Source: DATCDR01 sp036510575 (lineage in GTDB: Bacteria > Actinomycetota > Acidimicrobiia > Acidimicrobiales > Bog-793). Taken from it: 13,664 nucleotides of DNA. A program made the position numbers and the translations under genes. The stretch is taken from NCBI GenBank assembly GCA_036510575.1, contig DATCDR010000133.1, positions 1 to 13,664 of the forward strand, read 5' to 3'. Shown piece by piece: positions 1 through 5,997 of the stretch (positions are counted from its first letter, which is position 1; each line of letters begins with the position of its first letter). The notes beneath the pieces were generated by a model. The model saw nothing but the letters and a program-made list of their open reading frames with translations. It had not been told where the DNA came from and did no database searches.

Positions 1-287
1 TCGCATTGCTGCGCGATGACCTCGTTCGTGGTGTCGGTCCAGGACTTCACGAGATACGGGCGCTCCCAGTGCATGTAGGCGACCGGGCGCGGCGAGATCA
101 TCTGGACGTCGATGTTCCGCTCGTCAAGGACGCGGATATGACGATTGAGCGCACCCTCCATCTGGGCGGCCGTGAGGTGGAAGTTCGACGGCGTCCGAAG
201 GGCGATCATGTTGTAGGCATATCCCCGGAACTCCGGTGGCGTCGACATGTGGCCGTGACTGTCGATAACGAGCGTGCCGTCGTACAT
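1..287 (-). CDS. LigJ-like amidohydrolase (4-oxalomesaconate hydratase family), N-terminal part only
   Basis: The reading frame is open from an ATG at 287 down to the window edge, giving 95 complete codons with no stop; the C-terminus is outside. A strong purine-rich ribosome site (GAGGGGGAG) lies just upstream of the ATG. The protein begins MYDGTLVIDSHGHMSTPPEF. The DxHxH metal motif is at D9, H11 and H13, as in the amidohydrolase-2/ACMSD superfamily. The later stretches VQMISPRP and TNEVIAQQC resemble, from memory, the matching parts of LigJ, which hydrates 4-oxalomesaconate in the protocatechuate 4,5-cleavage and gallate pathways. It diverges from a LigB-like ring-cleavage dioxygenase, which fits that role. 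A decarboxylase of the same superfamily (LigW or gamma-resorcylate decarboxylase type) is the main alternative, because the remaining metal ligands are not visible. The family call is firm and the specific reaction is inferred. Confidence 0.8.
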   Translation of the reverse strand, partial: MYDGTLVIDSHGHMSTPPEFRGYAYNMIALRTPSNFHLTAAQMEGALNRHIRVLDERNIDVQMISPRPVAYMHWERPYLVKSWTDTTNEVIAQQC

Positions 288-337
288 TGCTCCCCCTCGC
301 TCAGCGACCGGCCCCTAGCCAGCTCGCCGGCCGAGTC

Positions 338-353
338 TCGCGCATTCGCGCGA
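338..353. repeat. Inverted repeat TCGCGC-ATTC-GCGCGA between divergent catabolic genes
   Basis: This is a perfect 6-bp inverted repeat with a 4-base centre, 51 bp upstream of the amidohydrolase start and in the 217-bp region shared with the divergent dioxygenase gene. It could be an operator for a regulator acting on both genes. Short GC-rich palindromes also arise by chance in DNA of this composition, so the assignment is weak. No convincing -35/-10 pair was found in 288-504. Confidence 0.25.
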
Positions 354-491
354 TCCATTCCTCCGTGAACGTCGTATAGCAGCGTGTCAGACATGGGTGC
401 TAGGTTGGGCGCCACAGGCGAGTGGCCTGACCAGTTAAGAGTGGCGGTTGTACCTCGACCCGATGGGCAGGGCGGGCCGTCCGTTTCAGAT

Positions 492-500
492 GGGGGAGGC
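492..500 (+). promoter_or_regulatory. Ribosome binding site that decides the dioxygenase start
   Basis: GGGGGAGGC lies four bases before the ATG at 505. The frame is open further upstream, with an ATG at 448 that has no comparable site. Starting at 505 also places the first metal-binding His at residue 12, the same number as in LigB. Confidence 0.7.
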
Positions 501-504
501 GCAG

Positions 505-1473
505 ATGGCACAACTCGTAGGTGTGCTCAACATGTCCCACGGTCCGTTCACGAATTTGGCTCCCGAGAAGTGGGAGAACGTCCGTCAGAGTCGTCCTCCG
601 TACCGCTCGGACGTGCCGGTCGAGACCGAAGAGGAGCGAGTCACCAAGGCCGCGAGGATTCGGGCCGGGATCGACGTAATGAACGCCAAGCTGGCCGAGA
701 TGCGCCCGGACGTGCTCGTGATGTTCGGAGACGACCAGATGGAGAACTTCGATTTCAACAACTACCCGTCGCTCTCGGTCTACGTGGGTGACGAGTTCAA
801 GGGACCCGACAACAGCACGCGCGGCAAGCCGGACGAGTACCACACGGTGAAGGGCTACCCGCCGCTTGCGGTGCATCTGCTCCGGTCGCTCATCCAAAGT
901 GGGTTCGACCCGGCGTTCCAGATGCAGCTACAAAACGACAAGGGCATGTGCCACGCGATCATGCGTCCGCTCGAGTTCTTCAACAACTACGACATCCCGG
1001 TTGTCCCGCTCCTCGCGAACGGCTACTACCCGCCGCAGCTTCCGGCCAAGCGTTGCTATGAGATCGGCAAAGCCGCGCGAATCGCGATCGACGCATTCCC
1101 CGAGGACATCCGCGTCGTCGGAATCGGCTCGGGCGGTATGTGGCACACGCCCGGCCGTGACGAGTCCTACATCGACGAGGAGTTCGACCAGACGCTGCTT
1201 CGCTACCTCGAGAAGGGCGACATCCAAGGGATGGCCGAGTTCTTCGACTCCTACGAGGTGCCAAGCGGTGACAAGAGCCAGCAGGTCCTTGGTGGAATCT
1301 CGGGCATGACCGGTATGGACTGGATCTCGGGCCCGCAGATGGGTACCCGTGAGACCTGCGAGTGGATCGCGGCCTCTGCAATGGTGGATGGTCGCCCACA
1401 GACGATCGTCGACTACGTCCCGGTCTACGCTTCGCCGATCGGCACGGCCTTCGCGTTCTGCGACAGCGTGTAG
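505..1473 (+). CDS. Class III extradiol ring-cleavage dioxygenase, LigB-like, with an atypical metal site
   Basis: This 322-residue protein has the LigB fold signature. Comparison with Sphingobium LigB, recalled from memory, pairs the conserved regions as follows: NMSHGPF (iron ligand H12), GDDQMENF (Q78), GMCHAIMRPL (H150), GSGGMWHTPG (H214) and IDEEFD (iron ligand E226). LigB has NDH in the second region, where the His binds Fe(II), so one of the three ligands reads Gln here. The family opens catecholic rings next to the hydroxyl pair using O2. It lies opposite a LigJ-like hydratase gene, so a protocatechuate- or gallate-type substrate is likely. No LigA-like small subunit is visible, either fused or adjacent. 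The gene ends at a strong hairpin. The family is clear; whether it is a normal Fe(II) enzyme is open. Confidence 0.85.
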   Translation: MAQLVGVLNMSHGPFTNLAPEKWENVRQSRPPYRSDVPVETEEERVTKAARIRAGIDVMNAKLAEMRPDVLVMFGDDQMENFDFNNYPSLSVYVGDEFKGPDNSTRGKPDEYHTVKGYPPLAVHLLRSLIQSGFDPAFQMQLQNDKGMCHAIMRPLEFFNNYDIPVVPLLANGYYPPQLPAKRCYEIGKAARIAIDAFPEDIRVVGIGSGGMWHTPGRDESYIDEEFDQTLLRYLEKGDIQGMAEFFDSYEVPSGDKSQQVLGGISGMTGMDWISGPQMGTRETCEWIAASAMVDGRPQTIVDYVPVYASPIGTAFAFCDSV

Positions 1474-1500
1474 CCAACACTCTCCGGTAGGGGGATTCAT

Positions 1501-1532
1501 CAGAAGGCGGTGGCTTTTGCCACCGCCTTCTG
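1501..1532. terminator. Bidirectional hairpin terminator between convergent genes
   Basis: CAGAAGGCGGTGGC (1501-1514) pairs perfectly over 14 bp with GCCACCGCCTTCTG (1519-1532) around a TTTT loop. It sits 27 bp after the dioxygenase stop and 25 bp from the stop of the convergent epimerase-family gene, so it probably ends transcription from both sides. Neither side has a long T-run, so the stem probably does most of the work. Confidence 0.85.
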
Positions 1533-1557
1533 GCATTTCGCGGCTAGCTGAAGACTG

Positions 1558-2505
1558 TTACTCGGCGTTGCCCGCTCGCAGCCATTCGACGTAGTCCGCG
1601 ACGCCGGACTCGATGTCGAACTCGGGCGAATAGCCGGTGTCCTCGTGGATGCGCGTGATGTCTTGGAAGTTGACCTTCCCTGGGCCGTGTGGATTGTGCC
1701 CTTGCTCGAGCGGAAGGTTGCCATCCGGGATCATCTTCAGCGTCGCGGCGACGAGGGCGGCGTTCGTCGTCGGACGGCCATCGCCGATGTTGTAGGTCCG
1801 GTGCTGGAGCTTGTCACTCGTCATCAGCAGCGCGAGGCCGCGACCACAGTCCTTCACATAACACATGTCGCCGCCGTCGTCTGCGTAGTTCGGGCCGCGA
1901 GGACCCGCCTTCAACTCGGTGCCCGCCATTGCAGCGTGCACGACGCGGCTTTGGAGATTCGTCATCGAGTGGTAGAGCGGACCCCAGATCGAAGAGATTC
2001 GCAGGTTCAAGAAGTCGAGGCCGGTCCGGTCGGCGAAGTGGCCACCGAGGATCTCGAAGGACTTCTTGAACGCCTCGGTGGGATTGTTGCCGACGAGCGG
2101 GACGCGGACGTCTTCTCGTTGGGGAATCTCGGGCGTGCCGCCGTAGACGGTTCCTGAGCTCGCTACACCGATTCGTGCGACGCCCCAGGTCTCGGCGGCC
2201 TCGAGCAGGTTGATGAGGCCGAACATGTTCGTCCGAAGGTCCTCCGAGGCCGAGAGCGCGTTCATCCCAGGCACGGCGAGGTGTGCGATCTTCGTGATCG
2301 GGTACTTCTTTCCGATCTCTGCGAGCCGTTCGGCGTCGGTGATGTCGAGCTGCTCGACGAATGCGTGGACGCCGATGTCTGCCTTGATGAAATCTGGCTC
2401 GCGTGCAACGCGGAACTGTGTGAGCACGACGTCTTCGCCCTGATCGATAAGTGCGCGTGCGGTGTGGAGACCGATGAAGCCGAGACCCCCTGTGACTAGG
2501 ATCAT
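1558..2505 (-). CDS. NAD(P)-binding epimerase/dehydratase-family protein lacking the Tyr-Lys dyad
   Basis: This 315-residue protein belongs to the extended short-chain dehydrogenase family. It starts with a Rossmann nucleotide-binding loop (TGGLGFIG, residues 5-12), followed by a region rich in typical SDR features: HLAVPG near 75-80, SSGTVYGG at 116-123, and LRISSIWGP at 168-176. Enzymes of this family normally have YxxxK about 25-30 residues after the Ser. Here the aligned stretch is EAFKKSFE, with F146 and F150 in place of Tyr and Lys. Classical epimerase or dehydratase chemistry is therefore doubtful, and the protein may bind a nucleotide or act by another mechanism. The start ATG is preceded by AGAGGGAA. 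It is convergent with the ring-cleavage dioxygenase gene and divergent from the FAH-family gene, so a role in aromatic breakdown is plausible but unproven. Confidence 0.85.
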   Translation of the reverse strand: MILVTGGLGFIGLHTARALIDQGEDVVLTQFRVAREPDFIKADIGVHAFVEQLDITDAERLAEIGKKYPITKIAHLAVPGMNALSASEDLRTNMFGLINLLEAAETWGVARIGVASSGTVYGGTPEIPQREDVRVPLVGNNPTEAFKKSFEILGGHFADRTGLDFLNLRISSIWGPLYHSMTNLQSRVVHAAMAGTELKAGPRGPNYADDGGDMCYVKDCGRGLALLMTSDKLQHRTYNIGDGRPTTNAALVAATLKMIPDGNLPLEQGHNPHGPGKVNFQDITRIHEDTGYSPEFDIESGVADYVEWLRAGNAE

Positions 2506-2596
2506 TCGTGTTCCCTCTCTGTCGTCGCGGGCGTCGTCGTTACCCGCTCGTTCGTCCTGTTCGGCCCTAGTCCTACTTCGACGGACGATCTCTGGT

Positions 2597-2618
2597 CAAC
2601 CGTGGGGCGACGCGGTTG
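2597..2618. repeat. Inverted repeat CAACCG/CGGTTG in the divergent intergenic region
   Basis: CAACCG (2597-2602) and CGGTTG (2613-2618) form a perfect 6-bp inverted repeat, 10 bases apart, within the 170-bp gap between the divergent epimerase-family and FAH-family genes. It could be an operator or a short hairpin in the FAH-family leader. No clear -35/-10 boxes were found around it. Confidence 0.25.
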
Positions 2619-2665
2619 TTCTGGCGCTGGCGCGACGATGGAGCAGGACGAGAGAGCGGGACGGC

Positions 2666-2673
2666 GGAGGAAA
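2666..2673 (+). promoter_or_regulatory. Ribosome binding site selecting the GTG start of the FAH-family gene
   Basis: GGAGGAAA lies two bases before the GTG at 2676, with its GGAGG core five bases from the start. The only upstream ATG in frame (2616) has no such site and would add an Arg-rich 20-residue tail unlike the family. Confidence 0.65.
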
Positions 2674-2675
2674 CG

Positions 2676-3551
2676 GTGCGACTTGGTAGCGATCTCAGCG
2701 GCCAGACGATGCTCATCTCAGATGAGCAGTTGCTAGCGCTTCACGACCTTGGCGGTGAGCCGCTCGGGATGATCGACGCAATCACGACGGAGTTCGCGGC
2801 ACCTGGCACACTTTCGGCGCTCGCGGACCACTCGAGCGCCCGCAGCCTTGACTCGGTCGCGCTCGGTGCGCCCATTCCACTTCCTGGCGCGGTCATAGCT
2901 GCGCCGGTCAACTACTACGACCACATGGTCGAGATGAGCGAGGTGCGCGACATCCGGCACCTCGGGGTGTTCTTGAAGGCACGCTCGTCGGTGACCGGAC
3001 CCGACAGCGTGGTTCGCCTGCCCTATACCGACCGTCGCTTCGACCACGAAGGTGAGCTCGGCGTCGTGATCGGCAAGGTGACCGAGAACGTCGCGGAGTC
3101 CGAGGCACTGTCTTCTGTCTTTGGCTACACCTGTCTGCTCGATATCACGATGCGTGGCGGCGAAGACCGGTCGACGAGAAAGTCGTTCCGGACCTTCACG
3201 CCGATCGGGCCGCACATCGTCACCGCGGATGAGGTTGGCGACCCTACCGATCTCCGCATCATCTGCAACGTCAATGGGACCGAGCGCCAGAACGAGACGA
3301 CCAAGGAGATGGTCTGGTCGGTCGCGCAGCTGATCGCATACACCTCGAGCGTGATGACTCTCTATCCGGGCGACATCATCGCTTCTGGGACACCGGCCGG
3401 CATCGGTCCGATTTTCGACGGCGACGTAATCGACGTCATCATCGAGCGCGTAGGACACCTCCATGTCAGCGTCTCGGCGGCGGGCGCGATCACCTGCCCG
3501 ACGCTAGGTGCCGGTTCGGGGCCGACCCCACCTCCGCCACCACCGCGCTGA
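2676..3551 (+). CDS. Fumarylacetoacetate hydrolase-family enzyme (fumarylpyruvate hydrolase candidate)
   Basis: With the GTG start the product has 291 residues. The C-terminal two thirds carry FAH-family motifs: NYYDHMVEM (79-87), FLKARSSVTGP (99-109), DHEGELGVVIGK with the ExE metal pair E125/E127, GYTCLLD with metal ligand D156, KSFRTFTPIGPHIVT (169-183) and IASGTPAGIGP near 245. The family hydrolyses C-C bonds of, or isomerises or decarboxylates, acylpyruvate-type ring-cleavage products with Mg2+ or Mn2+. The next gene encodes a gentisate dioxygenase-like bicupin 61 bp downstream, so hydrolysis of fumarylpyruvate (or maleylpyruvate) to pyruvate is the best guess. Homoprotocatechuate-pathway isomerase/decarboxylase is the alternative. 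The protein ends in an unusual six-proline run and a final Arg. It is probably the first gene of the operon. Confidence 0.85.
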   Translation: MRLGSDLSGQTMLISDEQLLALHDLGGEPLGMIDAITTEFAAPGTLSALADHSSARSLDSVALGAPIPLPGAVIAAPVNYYDHMVEMSEVRDIRHLGVFLKARSSVTGPDSVVRLPYTDRRFDHEGELGVVIGKVTENVAESEALSSVFGYTCLLDITMRGGEDRSTRKSFRTFTPIGPHIVTADEVGDPTDLRIICNVNGTERQNETTKEMVWSVAQLIAYTSSVMTLYPGDIIASGTPAGIGPIFDGDVIDVIIERVGHLHVSVSAAGAITCPTLGAGSGPTPPPPPPR

Positions 3552-3612
3552 GCAGGTGGCCGATGCGACCGCTTCGCTCGTACACTCGTTTCGCCACGAC
3601 TGAGGGGGCCAG

Positions 3613-4665
3613 ATGACCACGAAGCGTTTTCATGCGCCAGACAGCGAGGCGCTCGACGAGCTCTATGGCGACGTCGCCGACGCGGATCTCCAGCCACTTT
3701 GGATGCTCGAGGGCCTGATGACGGCGACTCCCGCTGTGCGACCGCGCTCACACGTCTGGCACTGGAGCGCTATGCGCCCACTGGCGCAGCGTTGCGGAGA
3801 ACTGGTGGGCATCAGCCGAGGCGGAGATCGAAGAGTGCTTTCGCTCACGAATCCGAGCCTTGGTGGCAAGCCCTACGCAACCTCGACGCTCTGGGGTGCG
3901 GTGCAGTACCTACAGCCCGGCGAGGTCGCTCCGGCGCACCGGCACACGCCTGGAGCGCTCCGCTTCGTCCTTGAGGGAAGTGGCGTCTGGACGAGGGTGC
4001 AAGGTGACGCAGTGGCGATGGCGCCGGGCGATCTCGTGTTGACACCGTCGTGGGTCTGGCACGAGCATCACAACTCCGGCGACGAGCCGATGATCTGGTT
4101 CGACGGGCTCGACCAGCCACTGCTCGAGTCGCTCGACGCGATCTTCTTCGAGCCTGGACAAGATGCGAATGTTCCCCGCGAGGTGCCGAGCCGATCTCGC
4201 TCCGAGGAGCTCTACGCCGGCGCGCCGGGCCTCGTGCCGATTGGTTCGAGGCCGGAAGTCGACTACTCGCCGCTCTTCGCGTACCGCTGGGTCGACACCG
4301 ATCGCGCACTCGACCAGCTCCTTCTCGCTGATCCAAAGTCCGCCGTCGCACTCCGCTTCGCCGACCCGACGACGGGCAGGGACGTGATGCCGACGATGCG
4401 CTGTGAGATGCACCGACTTCCACCTGGCGCCGCGACCGCGCCGACCCGAATTGTCGGCTCCTCGATCTTCGTCGTCTTCTCCGGCACGTGCACCGTGAGC
4501 CTCGAGGGTGAGACAGTCGAGCTCGTAGCCGGCGACATGGTGGCGACCGCGTCTTGGGACGAGTGGTGGTTCTCATCCGAGGAGGGCTGTGATCTCTTCA
4601 GGGTCTCGGACGCTCCAGTCATCGAAAGCCTCGGGCTCGAGCGACGAAGCGTTCGCCAGTCCTAG
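3613..4665 (+). CDS. Gentisate 1,2-dioxygenase-like bicupin
   Basis: This 350-residue protein has two cupin domains and the usual length for gentisate, salicylate or 1-hydroxy-2-naphthoate dioxygenases. The N-terminal cupin contains PGEVAPAHRHTPGALRFVLEG, with the HRH pair at H109 and H111, then GDLVLTPSWVWHEHHNSGDEPMIWFDGLD (shown here in pieces: WHEHH with third ligand H150). These are the expected Fe(II) ligands. The C-terminal cupin (about 255-335) has kept the fold pattern but no HxH motif, as is normal for this family. The reaction would be opening the ring of gentisate, or a related salicylate, between carboxyl- and hydroxyl-bearing carbons to give maleylpyruvate. GAGGGGG precedes the ATG. 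The FAH-family gene lies directly upstream and fits the same pathway. The exact aromatic substrate cannot be read from the sequence. Confidence 0.82.
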   Translation: MTTKRFHAPDSEALDELYGDVADADLQPLWMLEGLMTATPAVRPRSHVWHWSAMRPLAQRCGELVGISRGGDRRVLSLTNPSLGGKPYATSTLWGAVQYLQPGEVAPAHRHTPGALRFVLEGSGVWTRVQGDAVAMAPGDLVLTPSWVWHEHHNSGDEPMIWFDGLDQPLLESLDAIFFEPGQDANVPREVPSRSRSEELYAGAPGLVPIGSRPEVDYSPLFAYRWVDTDRALDQLLLADPKSAVALRFADPTTGRDVMPTMRCEMHRLPPGAATAPTRIVGSSIFVVFSGTCTVSLEGETVELVAGDMVATASWDEWWFSSEEGCDLFRVSDAPVIESLGLERRSVRQS

Positions 4666-4707
4666 GGAACGAGCGGTCTTGGACAGTCGTAGGCGGACGC
4701 GTCGCGT

Positions 4708-4714
4708 GGAGGAG
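4708..4714 (+). promoter_or_regulatory. Ribosome binding site for the GTG start of the aminotransferase gene
   Basis: GGAGGAG lies five bases before the GTG at 4720, with no competing ATG nearby in frame. The site and the AAACGGTG that follows are nearly the same as those of the FAH-family gene two genes upstream. Confidence 0.65.
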
Positions 4715-4719
4715 AAACG

Positions 4720-5910
4720 GTGATAGATGACCAGGATCGACCAGGCGGGAGTCGACTTCCGTATTTGAACGCCCGGCTGCAAGGACTCGGCACCTCGATC
4801 TTCGCCGAGATGTCCGCGCTTGCGGTGGCGACGAACTCGATCAATCTCGGTCAGGGCTTTCCTGACACCGACGGTCCAAGTGAGGTATCTGAGGCCGCGA
4901 TCGCAGCTATTCGAGCTGGCGAGAACCAGTACCCCCCTGGTCGGGGTGTGCCGGCGCTGCTCGAAGCGGTCGCTCGACATCAGCAGCGCTTTTACGGCAT
5001 CACGCTCGATCCCGCACGCGAGGCGCTGATCACTGCTGGAGCGACCGAGGCGATCGCAGCGGCGATCCTTGCGCTCTGCGAGGTTGGCGACGAGGTCGTG
5101 ATGTTCGAGCCGTTCTACGACTCCTACGCCGCCTGTGTCGCGATGGCAGGTGCGCAGCGACGCGTCGTGCAGCTCTCCGCGCCGGACTGGTCCTTCTCGG
5201 AGCAGGAACTCGAGGCGGCGATCACGCCGAGGACGCGACTGGTGTTGTTGAACAGCCCACACAATCCGACCGGCAAGGTCTTCTCCGAAGTCGAGCTGGC
5301 AACGATTGCCAAGCTCTGTGTGCGCCACGACCTCATCGCCGTCACCGACGAGGTCTACGAGCACCTGATCTTCGACGTCGAGCACCTGCCGCTGTCGCGT
5401 TTTCCAGGCATGGCTGAGCGAACGGTCTCGATCTCATCGGGAGCCAAGACGTTCTCCTTCACCGGCTGGAAGGTTGGGTGGGTAACTGGACCAGAGGCGC
5501 TCGTCGACGCGGTCCGCACTGCCAAGCAGTTCTTGACCTACGTCAGCTCGGCGCCGTTCCAGCCCGCCATCGCGCTCGGGCTCGATCTCCCCGACGCGTT
5601 CTTCCATGATGTAGGGGCGACCCTCAAGTTCAAGCGCGACCTGTTGAGCGAGGGGCTCCGCTCTCTCGGGCTGACGACGTTCGACAGTGCAGGAACGTTC
5701 TTTGTGACGACAGATGTCGCATCACTAGGTGACGAGGACGCGGCGACGTTCTGTGCCAATTTGCCGTTCCGAGCCGGAGTGGTGGCGATTCCCTCCAGCG
5801 TCTTTTACGACGACAAAGAGGCAGGCAGGACGTTTGTCAGGTGGACGTTTTGCAAGCGCAACGAGGTTCTAGAAGAGGCCCTCGTACGCTTGAAGCGCCT
5901 TGTCGGCTGA
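4720..5910 (+). CDS. PLP-dependent class I/II aminotransferase, DapC-like (N-succinyldiaminopimelate aminotransferase)
   Basis: This 396-residue fold-type I aminotransferase closely follows, from memory, mycobacterial DapC (Rv0858c): FAEMSALA, NLGQGFPDTDGP, QYPPG, GATEAIAAAIL, EPFYDSYA and TFCKR all match in order. Expected PLP residues are present: N182 in NSPHNPTG, D210 and Y213 in TDEVYEHL, Schiff-base K243 in SSGAKTFSFTGWK, and carboxylate-binding R374. DapC transfers an amino group from glutamate to N-succinyl-2-amino-6-ketopimelate in lysine and cell-wall diaminopimelate synthesis. It follows the bicupin by 54 bp, so it is probably cotranscribed with it. A broader role is possible: relatives include kynurenine and methionine aminotransferases, and the catabolic neighbours offer no obvious amino substrate. 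The family is certain and the DapC role likely. Confidence 0.85.
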   Translation: MIDDQDRPGGSRLPYLNARLQGLGTSIFAEMSALAVATNSINLGQGFPDTDGPSEVSEAAIAAIRAGENQYPPGRGVPALLEAVARHQQRFYGITLDPAREALITAGATEAIAAAILALCEVGDEVVMFEPFYDSYAACVAMAGAQRRVVQLSAPDWSFSEQELEAAITPRTRLVLLNSPHNPTGKVFSEVELATIAKLCVRHDLIAVTDEVYEHLIFDVEHLPLSRFPGMAERTVSISSGAKTFSFTGWKVGWVTGPEALVDAVRTAKQFLTYVSSAPFQPAIALGLDLPDAFFHDVGATLKFKRDLLSEGLRSLGLTTFDSAGTFFVTTDVASLGDEDAATFCANLPFRAGVVAIPSSVFYDDKEAGRTFVRWTFCKRNEVLEEALVRLKRLVG

Positions 5911-5937
5911 GCAGCATCTTGGGTGGACGAGAGCAGA

Positions 5938-5974
5938 TTGCGCACAGTAGATAGTTAGACTCACTACATAGTTT
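5938..5974 (+). promoter_or_regulatory. AT-rich block, possible promoter of the ABC exporter gene
   Basis: This stretch in the 87-bp gap before the exporter is far richer in A and T than its surroundings. It contains a TTGCGC element (5938-5943) and several TAnnnT-like hexamers, including TAGTTT (5969-5974). None gives an ideal 17-bp spacing, so exact boxes cannot be assigned. Confidence 0.25.
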
Positions 5975-5977
5975 CGT

Positions 5978-5993
5978 GCGGCTCTTATGCCGC
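5978..5993 (+). repeat. Small hairpin just before the exporter start
   Basis: GCGGC (5978-5982) and GCCGC (5989-5993) pair around TCTTAT, ending four bases before the GTG at 5998. There is no visible Shine-Dalgarno sequence here. The hairpin could affect translation, or the true start could lie further downstream. Confidence 0.2.
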
Positions 5994-5997
5994 GTAC

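Noticed and set aside
448..504. Longer start for the LigB-like dioxygenase (ATG at 448)
   Set aside because: No ribosome site precedes it, the added residues do not look like the family, and the ATG at 505 has a strong site and puts the metal His at residue 12.
928..1536. Long minus-strand open frames opposite the dioxygenase, cupin, exporter and CoxG-like genes
   Set aside because: They are Arg/Ser/Pro-rich antisense shadows typical of GC-rich DNA, match no family I recognise and lie opposite clearly conserved genes.
2521..2545. Repeated GTCGTC units in the divergent gap
   Set aside because: Short and imperfect, as expected in GC-rich DNA; not a tandem repeat of note.
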